Origin: Massilia rubra
Lineage (GTDB): Bacteria > Pseudomonadota > Gammaproteobacteria > Burkholderiales > Burkholderiaceae_D
Direction: 5' to 3'
Assembly: GCF_011682065.1 (NCBI RefSeq)
Contig: NZ_VUYU01000006.1
Coordinates: 186,001 to 250,000, forward strand
Length of the DNA: 64,000 bases
The translations under genes were made by a program, and so were the position numbers. This document shows, piece by piece, positions 52,683 through 60,187 of this stretch; the stretch's first letter is position 1, and each line of letters starts with the position of its first letter. The notes beneath the pieces were generated by a model. The model made no database searches and was not told where the DNA came from. It worked only from the letters and a program-made list of their open reading frames with translations.

Positions 52683-53644
52683 CGCGGTATGGCACGCGCG
52701 TAGACGACCGCGAACCACTGATCGGGATCGGTCCACACATGCACGCTGCGAAATCCGCCCTGCTCTAACAGGCCGACCGCCGCGCTCTGGCGGTACTTGT
52801 AACTGTTCTCGGTATGAATACGCTCGCCCGCCGCAAAAAATCGTTCGCCGCCCGGCCAGCGCACGCTCACAGCTTCGCGCGCTTCGAGGTGCATCTCGAC
52901 CCGGCTCTCGATGGGATTGAAAAAGCCGCGGTGACGCCACTGCGCCACGTTGAAATCTGCGCCGATGAGCTGGTTCACGTGGCGCAGGATGTTCAGGTTA
53001 AAGGCCGCCGTGACGCCGATGGCGTCGTCGTAGGCCGCGTCGAGGGTGGCGGCGTCCTTGACCAGGTCGATCCCGATCAGCAGCGCGCCATCGTCATCGC
53101 AGCTGTCGCGCAAGCGGCGCAGGAAAGAACGCGCCTGCTCGGGCGTGTAGTTGCCGATCGACGAGCCGGGATAGAAAAACAGCCGCTTTTCCGCGCGCAC
53201 CACGCCCGGCAAGGCAAGCCCCTCCGAAAAATCGAGCCCCAGCCCGGTCATCTCGATATGCGGAAAGCGCTGTTGCAACCGCTCGATCGACTCGCGCAGG
53301 AAATCGTACGAGATATCGATGGCCACATACTGGGCCGGATGGAGCAGCGGGAACAGGCGCGCCGCCTTGGCGCAGTTGCCCGCGCCCAGGTCGATCATGG
53401 TGGCGCCGGGACCGACCGCGCGCGCGATCTCGGCCCCGTGGCGCACCGCGATGGACGCCTCGGTGCGGGTCGGATAATACTCGGGCAGTTCGCAAATGGC
53501 CTCGAACAGGCGCGAACCGAGCGCGTCGTAGAGAAATTTAGGCGAAATCGCCGCCTCCCTGCCGAGCAGGCCGGCACGCAGTTCGGAGGCAATGGCGTCG
53601 CCCGAGCGCGCGTCGCGCGCATCGGCCAGGCTGGAGGTCGGCAT
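52679..53644 (-). CDS. egtD: L-histidine N-alpha-methyltransferase EgtD
   Basis: A 321-residue SAM-dependent enzyme that trimethylates histidine to hercynine, the shared precursor of ergothioneine and selenoneine. Motifs: KFLYDALGSRLFEAICELPEYYPTRTE, of which residues 36-61 form the histidine site; the SAM loop MIDLGAGNCAKAARL; and FFYPGSSIGNY. Length matches characterised EgtD. The ATG at 53644 is chosen over a codon 48 bp upstream. It is the first gene of egtD-egtB-yihY and is divergent from the PhnD-type transporter, with 137 bp between starts. Confidence 0.94.
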   Translation of the reverse strand: MPTSSLADARDARSGDAIASELRAGLLGREAAISPKFLYDALGSRLFEAICELPEYYPTRTEASIAVRHGAEIARAVGPGATMIDLGAGNCAKAARLFPLLHPAQYVAIDISYDFLRESIERLQQRFPHIEMTGLGLDFSEGLALPGVVRAEKRLFFYPGSSIGNYTPEQARSFLRRLRDSCDDDGALLIGIDLVKDAATLDAAYDDAIGVTAAFNLNILRHVNQLIGADFNVAQWRHRGFFNPIESRVEMHLEAREAVSVRWPGGERFFAAGERIHTENSYKYRQSAAVGLLEQGGFRSVHVWTDPDQWFAVVYARAIPR

Positions 53645-53781
53645 AGTTTTATTGGTCAATCGAAATCGCTGCGTGGGTGTTTTTGTTATCATAGCTGAAT
53701 ATCCCGTATTTCACGGTCCACCCGGCGTTCAAGCGTGCTCGCTGGCCGGCTCCCCCATCGACCTTCCCAGGACAGGCTACC

Positions 53782-54669
53782 ATGACCAATTTCTCCACCC
53801 GGCGCACCCTTAAAACCATGCTGGCTGCATCAATCGGCGCCACCTTGCTGCTGGCCGGCGCCAGCGCCCTCGCCCAGGTTACTCCGGGCGTGCTGCGCGT
53901 GTCGGCCATTCCCGACGAAGCGCCGACCGAATTGCAGCGCAAGTTCAAGCCGCTGGGCGACTACCTGGCCAAGGCCACCGGCCTGAAAGTCGAATTCACC
54001 CCGGTCACCGATTATCCGGCCGCCGTCGAAGGCCTGGTCAACAAGCGCCTCGACCTGGTCTGGTTCGGCGGCTTCACCTTCGTGCAGGCCAATGTGCGCA
54101 GCAAGGGCCAGGTCACGCCGCTGGTGCAGCGCCAGGAAGATACCGCCTTCCGCTCGGTGTTCGTCACCACCAAGGCCGACATCAACAAGCTCGATGACCT
54201 CAAGGGCAAGACCCTGAGCTTCGGTTCCGAATCGTCGACCTCGGGCCACCTGATGCCGCGCTCGTACCTGCTGGCCGCCAAGATCGATCCGGACGCCGAC
54301 CTCAAACGCGTGGCCTACTCGGGCGCGCACGACGCCACCGTGGCCGCTGTCGCCGGCGGCAAGGTCGACGCGGGCGCGCTCAATATCTCGGTCTGGGAAA
54401 AACTGGTCGCCGAGAAGAAGGTCGATCCGGCCGCCGTGCGCGTGTTCTACACCACCCCCGGCTACTTCGACTACAACTGGAGCGTGCGCTCCGACATGCC
54501 GGCCGCGATGAAAAAGAAGCTGACCGACGCCTTCCTCGCCCTCGACAAGTCCACGCCTGAAGGCAAGGAAATCCTGGAGCTGCAAAAAGCGAGCAAGTTC
54601 GTGCCGACCACGCCCGACAATTACAAGTCCATCGAAGCGGCCGCGCGCAGCGCCAAGCTGCTCAAGTAA
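53782..54669 (+). CDS. PhnD-family substrate-binding protein, putative selenium-oxyanion importer
   Basis: A 295-residue periplasmic binding protein with a signal peptide of about 31 residues (ending ASALAQ). It has the PhnD fold: RVSAIPDEAPTELQRKFKPL, VTDYPAAVEGLVNKRLDLVWFGG and FGSESSTSGHLMP. PhnD proteins bind phosphonate or phosphite, but one clade has been named putative selenate-binding because its genes occur with selD. The location beside egtD and near senA-senB-selD favours that reading. No phosphonate-degrading genes are present. It is the first gene of a transporter operon with its own ATPase and two permeases. Confidence 0.78.
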   Translation: MTNFSTRRTLKTMLAASIGATLLLAGASALAQVTPGVLRVSAIPDEAPTELQRKFKPLGDYLAKATGLKVEFTPVTDYPAAVEGLVNKRLDLVWFGGFTFVQANVRSKGQVTPLVQRQEDTAFRSVFVTTKADINKLDDLKGKTLSFGSESSTSGHLMPRSYLLAAKIDPDADLKRVAYSGAHDATVAAVAGGKVDAGALNISVWEKLVAEKKVDPAAVRVFYTTPGYFDYNWSVRSDMPAAMKKKLTDAFLALDKSTPEGKEILELQKASKFVPTTPDNYKSIEAAARSAKLLK

Positions 54670-54686
54670 GCAAGCGACGCTCGCGC

Positions 54687-55502
54687 ATGACCACCTACCG
54701 GCTCGAAAAACTCACCGTGCGGCACCAGGCCGGCACGCGTGCGCCGGCCTTGCACGCGATCGACCTGGTGGTGGAACAAGGCGAGCAACTGGCCGTGATC
54801 GGCCCTTCCGGCGCCGGCAAGACCACCTTGCTGCACACCCTGGCGTGCGCCCACGCGCCGGCCGACGGCGTGTTCCAGGCCTTCGGCCGGCAACCGTGGG
54901 CCTTGAGCGGCAAGGCGCGCCACCAGTTGCGCGCCAACCTGTTCCTGGCGCCGCAAACGCCGCCCCTGCCGCCGCGCCAGCGCGTGGTCAGCGCGGTGCT
55001 GGCGGCGCGCCTGCCGCACTGGAGCCTGTTCCAGGCGCTGTCCTCTTTATTCAAGCCAGTCGACCCGGATGCCGCCTACGATGCGCTGGCACGCTTCGGC
55101 CTTGGCGACAAACTGTATGCGCGGGTCGACCGCCTGTCGGGCGGGGAGCGCCAGCGCTGCGGCCTGGCGCGCCTGCTGCTCTCGTCGGCCAAGGTGTTCC
55201 TGGTCGACGAGCCGCTCTCCGCGCTCGACCCGGCGCTGTCGCAACTGACCCTCTCGGCCCTGCAGCAAGAGGCCGCAAGGCGCAACGCCACCCTGATCTG
55301 CAGCCTGCACCAGGTGGAGATGGCGCGCGCCAATTTTGCCCGCATCGTCGGGCTGCGCGACGGCCGTATCGTGTTCGATTGCGCGCGCGACGACGTCAGC
55401 GACGCCATGATCGCCGCCCTGTACCAGAACGAATCGGTCGCGCCGCATCCGCACGAAACGCACGCGACACCCGATCGCCTGGCCATCGGCGCCTGCTTTT
55501 AG
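54687..55502 (+). CDS. ABC transporter ATP-binding protein (PhnC-like)
   Basis: A 271-residue ATPase of the import class. Walker A is GPSGAGKTT, the signature is LSGGERQRCGLARLL, and Walker B is VFLVDEPLSALD. It lies 17 bp after the binding-protein gene and 14 bp before the first permease. The C-terminal 25 residues are a His-containing extension (HPHETHATPD) not needed for ATPase function. It energises the two adjacent permeases. Confidence 0.85.
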   Translation: MTTYRLEKLTVRHQAGTRAPALHAIDLVVEQGEQLAVIGPSGAGKTTLLHTLACAHAPADGVFQAFGRQPWALSGKARHQLRANLFLAPQTPPLPPRQRVVSAVLAARLPHWSLFQALSSLFKPVDPDAAYDALARFGLGDKLYARVDRLSGGERQRCGLARLLLSSAKVFLVDEPLSALDPALSQLTLSALQQEAARRNATLICSLHQVEMARANFARIVGLRDGRIVFDCARDDVSDAMIAALYQNESVAPHPHETHATPDRLAIGACF

Positions 55503-55516
55503 CCTGCCCGCAGCGC

Positions 55517-56347
55517 ATGCCCCCTTCCCTCCAACAACATCCGGACCCGGCATGGCGCGCGCGCGTGGCCATGGTCGTCATTGGCGCGGCGCTGCTATGG
55601 CCCGCCATGGTGTTGAGCGAATTCAAACCGTGGATCCTGTTCGACCTGCAAAGCCTGAAGGCCGCCGGCGGTTTTCTGGTCGGCTTCCTGACGCCGGCCC
55701 ATTCGCCCGAGTTCTTGTCGATGGTGCTGCGCGAAACCTGGCAAACGGTGGCCATCGCCACCGCCGGCCTGGCGCTGGCGCTGCTCGGCGCCATTCCCGC
55801 CACCCTGATCGTCACCGAGCGCCTGTCGGTCTCGCGCCTGGGCACGGGGCGCATGCACTGGGCCGCCAGCGCGCTGCGCCAGGTCGTGCGCTGGGTGCTG
55901 GTGCTGCTGCGCAGCGTGCCCGAACTGGTATGGGCGATCCTGTTCGTGCGCGTGGTGGGCCTTGGCCCGACCGCCGGCGTGCTGGCCATTGCGCTCACTT
56001 ACTGCGGCATGCTGGGCAAGGTGTACGCCGAAATCCTCGAATCGTCCGACGCCCACGCCACCGAAACGCTGCTGGCCAACGGCACCTCGCGCCTTGCCGC
56101 CCTGCTGTACGGCGCCTTGCCCGAATCGGGCTCCGAACTGGTGTCGTACACCGTCTACCGCTGGGAGTGCGCCATCCGCGGCTCGGCGGTGATCGGTTTC
56201 GTGGGCGCCGGCGGACTCGGTCAGCGCATGGATGAATCGACCCGCATGATGGCCGGCGGCGAAGTGTGCACCATGCTGATCATGTTCGTGCTGCTGGTCG
56301 CGCTGGCCGACTGGGTATCCAAACTGCTGCGCCGGAGGCTCGGATGA
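55517..56347 (+). CDS. ABC transporter permease 1 (PhnE-like)
   Basis: A 276-residue inner-membrane permease with about six helices. The EAA loop that contacts the ATPase is around ETLLANGTSRLAALLYGALPES. It shares LRSVPELVWAILFVRVVGLGP with permease 2, so the two arose by duplication and probably form a heterodimer. The ATG at 55517 is 14 bp after the ATPase gene; the longer in-frame reading runs through that gene and is rejected. Its stop overlaps permease 2 (ATGA). Confidence 0.85.
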   Translation: MPPSLQQHPDPAWRARVAMVVIGAALLWPAMVLSEFKPWILFDLQSLKAAGGFLVGFLTPAHSPEFLSMVLRETWQTVAIATAGLALALLGAIPATLIVTERLSVSRLGTGRMHWAASALRQVVRWVLVLLRSVPELVWAILFVRVVGLGPTAGVLAIALTYCGMLGKVYAEILESSDAHATETLLANGTSRLAALLYGALPESGSELVSYTVYRWECAIRGSAVIGFVGAGGLGQRMDESTRMMAGGEVCTMLIMFVLLVALADWVSKLLRRRLG

Positions 56348-57135
56348 CGCGCCGCCTGCCTGTGGCGCCGCCGCGCCAGTATTCGACCTGGCTGCTCGGC
56401 GCGGCCCTGCTGGCGCTGGTGGTGGCCAGCTTCGCCTCGCTGCCGCTGCAATGGTCGGCTTTTCTCTCGCCCGACGCGGCCACGGTAACGATGGAATTTT
56501 TGGCCGGCTTCGCCCCGCCCGAGACCGCGCCGGCGTTCTTGCGCAAGACCGCGCTGGCCGCCCTGGAAACGCTGTCGATGTCGGCCATCGGCACCCTGCT
56601 GGCGGTGGGAGGCGGCCTGGCGCTGTCGATGTCGGCCGCGGGGCGCTTCGGCCGCATCCAGCGCGCCGTCGCGCGCGCCCTGCTCAACGTGCTGCGCTCG
56701 ATTCCGGAACTGGTATGGGCCTCGCTGCTGCTGGTGGCCGCCGGTCTGGGGCCGTTCGCCGGCACCCTGGCGCTGGCGGCGCACACCAGCGGCGTGCTCG
56801 GACGCCTGTTCGCCGACGCGCTGGAAAACACCGACCCGCACCCGGAACGCTCGCTGCTTGCCAACGGCGCCTCGCCCGGCGCCGCGTTCTGCTACGCCAC
56901 CCTGCCGCAAACGCTGCCCCAGATGCTCTCGTACACCCTGTACCGCTGGGAGAACAATATCCGCGCCGCCGCCGTGCTGGGCGTGGTCGGCGCCGGCGGC
57001 CTTGGCCAGATGCTCAAATTTCACCTGTCGCTGTTCCAGATGCAAAGCGCGGCCACCGTCATCATCGCCATGCTGCTGCTGGTGGCGCTGGTCGACGCGG
57101 CCAGCTTTGCGCTGCGCCGCGCCCTGACCCGTTAA
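56344..57135 (+). CDS. ABC transporter permease 2 (PhnE-like)
   Basis: A 263-residue permease with about six helices and the same LRSIPELVWASLLLVAAGLGP segment as permease 1, plus the EAA loop SLLANGASPGAAFCYATLPQ. It overlaps permease 1 by 4 bp. With the binding protein and ATPase it completes a standard importer. The following ATPase gene starts 27 bp later. Confidence 0.85.
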   Translation: MTRRLPVAPPRQYSTWLLGAALLALVVASFASLPLQWSAFLSPDAATVTMEFLAGFAPPETAPAFLRKTALAALETLSMSAIGTLLAVGGGLALSMSAAGRFGRIQRAVARALLNVLRSIPELVWASLLLVAAGLGPFAGTLALAAHTSGVLGRLFADALENTDPHPERSLLANGASPGAAFCYATLPQTLPQMLSYTLYRWENNIRAAAVLGVVGAGGLGQMLKFHLSLFQMQSAATVIIAMLLLVALVDAASFALRRALTR

Positions 57136-57161
57136 TCGTATTCACAGGACTGACCACACCC

Positions 57162-57818
57162 ATGCTCGAACTGCGCGATCTCGCCAAAAACTACAACGGC
57201 CGCCCTGTCCTGAACCGCCTGTCGCACCAATTCGAGGCTGGTCAGTTCGTCGCCATCATGGGCGAATCCGGGGTCGGCAAGTCGACCCTGCTGAACCTCA
57301 TCGCCGGCCTCGACGCGCCCGACAGCGGCGAAATCCTGATCGACGGCCAGAGCATGTCGGCGCTCGACGACAATGCCGCCACCAGCTTGCGCCGCACGCG
57401 CATGGGTTTCATCTTCCAGGCATTCCACGTACTGCCGCACCTGACCCTGGAACAGAATGTGGCCCTGCCGCTGCTGCTCAACGGCCAAAGCCAGGAACGC
57501 GCCGGCGCCATGCTGGCCGCGGTCGGGTTGAAAGGACGTGGCGGCGATTTCCCGCGCCAGCTCTCCGGCGGCGAAATGCAGCGCGTGGCGATCGCGCGCG
57601 CGCTGGTGCACCGCCCGGCACTGGTGCTGGCCGACGAACCGACCGGAAACCTCGATCCCGAGACCGCCGACAGCATTTTGGCCTTGCTGCGCAACGAGGT
57701 AAAAGCCAGCGGCGCGACCGCCATCATGGTCACACATTCTCACGCCGCGGCCGCTCAAGCCGACAAAACCCTCATTTTGACCCGCTCAGGATTGCAAATT
57801 GTGCAAGATGTGCGTTAA
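57162..57818 (+). CDS. LolD/MacB-type ABC ATPase without a permease
   Basis: A 218-residue ATPase with Walker A GESGVGKST, signature LSGGEMQRVAIARAL and Walker B LVLADEPTGNLDPETA. The short length and the GNLDPETAD segment are typical of the LolD/MacB/FtsE class, which works with FtsX-type permeases. No such permease follows; the next gene is a small regulator 175 bp away. It is probably co-transcribed with the transporter genes. It may serve an unlinked permease. Confidence 0.8.
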   Translation: MLELRDLAKNYNGRPVLNRLSHQFEAGQFVAIMGESGVGKSTLLNLIAGLDAPDSGEILIDGQSMSALDDNAATSLRRTRMGFIFQAFHVLPHLTLEQNVALPLLLNGQSQERAGAMLAAVGLKGRGGDFPRQLSGGEMQRVAIARALVHRPALVLADEPTGNLDPETADSILALLRNEVKASGATAIMVTHSHAAAAQADKTLILTRSGLQIVQDVR

Positions 57819-57993
57819 AAGCCGCATTTCCGTCGTTTAATTTATCAACTTTGCTGCGAGTATATTCTTTCGGTAGTATCATCGAACCAAACCCGCGATG
57901 CATGAAATATATCAGAATGTAACAAACGGGTTGAAGTTGACCAACAGTCGATCAGTCCCCCATCAATGAAAAAATAATCTTTGGAGGAGTACG

Positions 57994-58281
57994 ATGAACG
58001 TACGGCAAAAGAAACTGGAAATGATCGAGGCGATGAACCGCGCTCGAGCGCTCGAACCATCGAGCTTTGTGCCGAACAAGCTGCTCGACACCTTGATCGA
58101 AAAGATGAACCTCAAGAACGATGCGGAGTTGTGCCGCGTGCTGGAAGTGCAGCCGCCAATCATCAGCAAGATCCGTCATCGGAAACTGGCCGTGGGTGCG
58201 ACGATTTTGCTGCGCATGCACGAAAAGTCGGATATGAGCATCCGCGACTTGAAGGACTTGTCCAACGCGTCAATGCACTAG
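57994..58281 (+). CDS. Small helix-turn-helix protein
   Basis: A 95-residue protein with a strong ribosome binding site (GGAGGA, 5 nt before the ATG). Residues about 28-75 look like a Cro/CI-type fold: LLDTLIEKMNLKNDAELCRV, then LEVQPPIISKIRHRKLAVG as the recognition-helix region. It is probably a DNA-binding regulator. The 175-bp A+T-rich region upstream should hold its own promoter. An 8-bp hairpin (GGCGCCGG, 58301-58308; CCGGCGCC, 58320-58327) follows its stop. Targets are unknown. Confidence 0.7.
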   Translation: MNVRQKKLEMIEAMNRARALEPSSFVPNKLLDTLIEKMNLKNDAELCRVLEVQPPIISKIRHRKLAVGATILLRMHEKSDMSIRDLKDLSNASMH

Positions 58282-58405
58282 GCAGTCAAGCATGCTGCCT
58301 GGCGCCGGCAGCACATTGTCCGGCGCCCGTTGTAGCGGCACATGGTAACGCTGTATCTCTTCGCAGTCCCGCTGCATCCACACCGAGCCCCCGTGCGGAC
58401 GCCAG

Positions 58406-59161
58406 CTACTCCACCCCGTAATGCCGCGCATAGCGGCTGTCCAGGTTCGCCAGCGGCAGCAGCAAGAACAAATCCGCACTCTCGAAATCAGGATCCCAGG
58501 CCGGCTCGCCGCACAGCCAGGCGCCCGATCGCACATAGCCCTTGACCAGCGCCGGCACCTGCGCCCTGGCCGCGGCTTCCAAAGCGCGGATCGGGAACGG
58601 CAAATGCGGGGTGACCCGGTATTCGGCCGGCGCGGCGTGCTTGTAGATCAGCGACTGGTACACCGCCACCGCATTGTGGCCACCGTCGGCCACGCTCATG
58701 CTGGCGCAACCGGCCAGGAAATCGCAGCGCTCGCGCCGCATGTAGTCGGCCAGCCCGGCCCACAGCAGCATGATCACGCTGCCGCCCCGGTATTTGGGAT
58801 GGATGCAGGCGCGTCCCGCTTCGATGATGCGGTTGCGCAGATGGTTCAGGCGACCGAGGTCGAATTCGTTTTCGGCGTACAGGCGGCCGACCAGGCGCGC
58901 CTTGGCGGGACTGAGCACGCGGTAGGTGCCCACCACTTTCAGGGTGGAGGCGTCGCGCACGATCAGATGGTCGCAATGCTCGTCGAATTCGTCGCGGTCG
59001 AGCCGCTCGGGGTTGACCAGCGCGGCCAAGCCCATCGTCTCGATGAAGACCTTGTAGCGCAGGCGCTGCACTTCGCGCACTTCGGCCGGCGTCGATGCCA
59101 GGCTCAGGATCAGCCGCGGGGCGACTGACTTTGTCTCTGGAGAGGAGTGGAGGTTGTGCAT
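58406..59161 (-). CDS. OlsB-like N-acyltransferase (hemolysin/autoinducer-synthase-related fold)
   Basis: A 251-residue GNAT-like protein of the Acetyltransf_5 group. Characteristic parts are VQRLRYKVFIETMG, FDEHCDHLIVRD, RVLSPAKARLVGRLYAENEFDL and RIIEAGRACIHPKYRGGSVIMLLW. OlsB transfers a 3-hydroxyacyl chain from ACP to ornithine, giving lyso-ornithine lipid. The partner acyltransferase OlsA is absent here, so another amine acceptor is possible. The ATG at 59161 follows a short purine stretch. It is divergent from nothing and stands as a single gene. Confidence 0.7.
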   Translation of the reverse strand: MHNLHSSPETKSVAPRLILSLASTPAEVREVQRLRYKVFIETMGLAALVNPERLDRDEFDEHCDHLIVRDASTLKVVGTYRVLSPAKARLVGRLYAENEFDLGRLNHLRNRIIEAGRACIHPKYRGGSVIMLLWAGLADYMRRERCDFLAGCASMSVADGGHNAVAVYQSLIYKHAAPAEYRVTPHLPFPIRALEAAARAQVPALVKGYVRSGAWLCGEPAWDPDFESADLFLLLPLANLDSRYARHYGVE

Positions 59162-59260
59162 GCTTCGTCCTTTTGAGTAGCAACGAAGCACAGACTAACT
59201 GCGCAATTTGTCATGCCAGTGACAAGCGCGTGTCACCTTGATGACACGCGCGCCGCCGGC

Positions 59261-60001
59261 TTATTCGCTTTTCGGGCGGCCGGTCTTGAGCTGCGGAAGG
59301 CTCGACAGCACTTTTTGCAAGGTCGCGATATCGAGGTCGCTGATCAGGGCCACGCCGATGCGCAGCAGCTCGCTCTTCTTGATCTCGAAGCCGGCTTTCA
59401 GGCAGGCTTTCTTGACCTGGCCGAGCACCGCGTACTCTTGCTCCGGCATGGTGAAGCTGTCGCGCACCAGCTTGGGCTTGCGCGCCTTCTCGCGCGCGCC
59501 GGCGTCGACCTCGGCCGCTGGCGTGGCCTGCTTGGGCGCCGCCTTCGCCGGCGTGGCCGCGCTGCGTTTCGGGGCCGCCTTGGCGCTTGCCGGCTTGGCT
59601 GCAATCGTCTTCGCTGCCGCAGGCTTGGCTGCCGCAGGCTTCACCGCTGCCGGTTTGGCCGCTATCGCCTTGGCTGCAATCGGCTTGGCCGCCGCCGGCT
59701 TGACTGGCGCCGCTTTAACGGCGCCCTTGCCCGGCGCCGCCGGGGTCTTTACAGTCGCTTTGAGCGGCACCCGGGCGCTGGCCTTGGCCGGCACTTTGGC
59801 CGCCGCCTTGGCGCGTGGCGCATCAGGCGTCGTCGCAGCCGGCTTGGCCGGCGCCGCTTTCGTCGCGCCGGTTTTCTTTGTCGCCGCCGTCGTTGCGCCG
59901 GCTTTCTTCGGCGCCGTCCTGGTGGCGCGTGCGGCCGGGGCCACCTCTTTCAGGTCGGGAATGGCGTGTCCGTTGGTTTTTGCGCTTGCTGTCTTGGTCA
60001 T
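59261..60001 (-). CDS. Ala/Lys/Pro-rich histone-H1-like protein with a conserved C-terminal domain
   Basis: A 246-residue protein. Residues about 20-165 are low-complexity, with many KPAAAK-type units, as in bacterial histone-H1-like DNA-binding proteins. Residues about 170-246 form a folded-looking domain (SFTMPEQEYAVLGQVKKACLKAG, of which the first part is a beta-strand and the rest a helix; then SELLRIGVALISDL). The Lys-rich part probably binds DNA or RNA. The repeats are imperfect at DNA level, a site of possible length variation. The C-terminal domain recurs in betaproteobacteria as I recall, without known function. Confidence 0.7.
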   Translation of the reverse strand: MTKTASAKTNGHAIPDLKEVAPAARATRTAPKKAGATTAATKKTGATKAAPAKPAATTPDAPRAKAAAKVPAKASARVPLKATVKTPAAPGKGAVKAAPVKPAAAKPIAAKAIAAKPAAVKPAAAKPAAAKTIAAKPASAKAAPKRSAATPAKAAPKQATPAAEVDAGAREKARKPKLVRDSFTMPEQEYAVLGQVKKACLKAGFEIKKSELLRIGVALISDLDIATLQKVLSSLPQLKTGRPKSE

Positions 60002-60187
60002 TGAGTGACTCCGTTCAATATCGATTTAAACAGTATATACGATTTACTCAATTGCCGACGCGCAGCACTTTTTTTGAGTTAATGCAACATTACGGCAACT
60101 CGGCGCAGAATGCCGCCCAGCGCGCCCCGCCCTGCCCCGAATATTGACGTGGATCACATTCCACAAAGAAATATTTGCAGGATTGCG

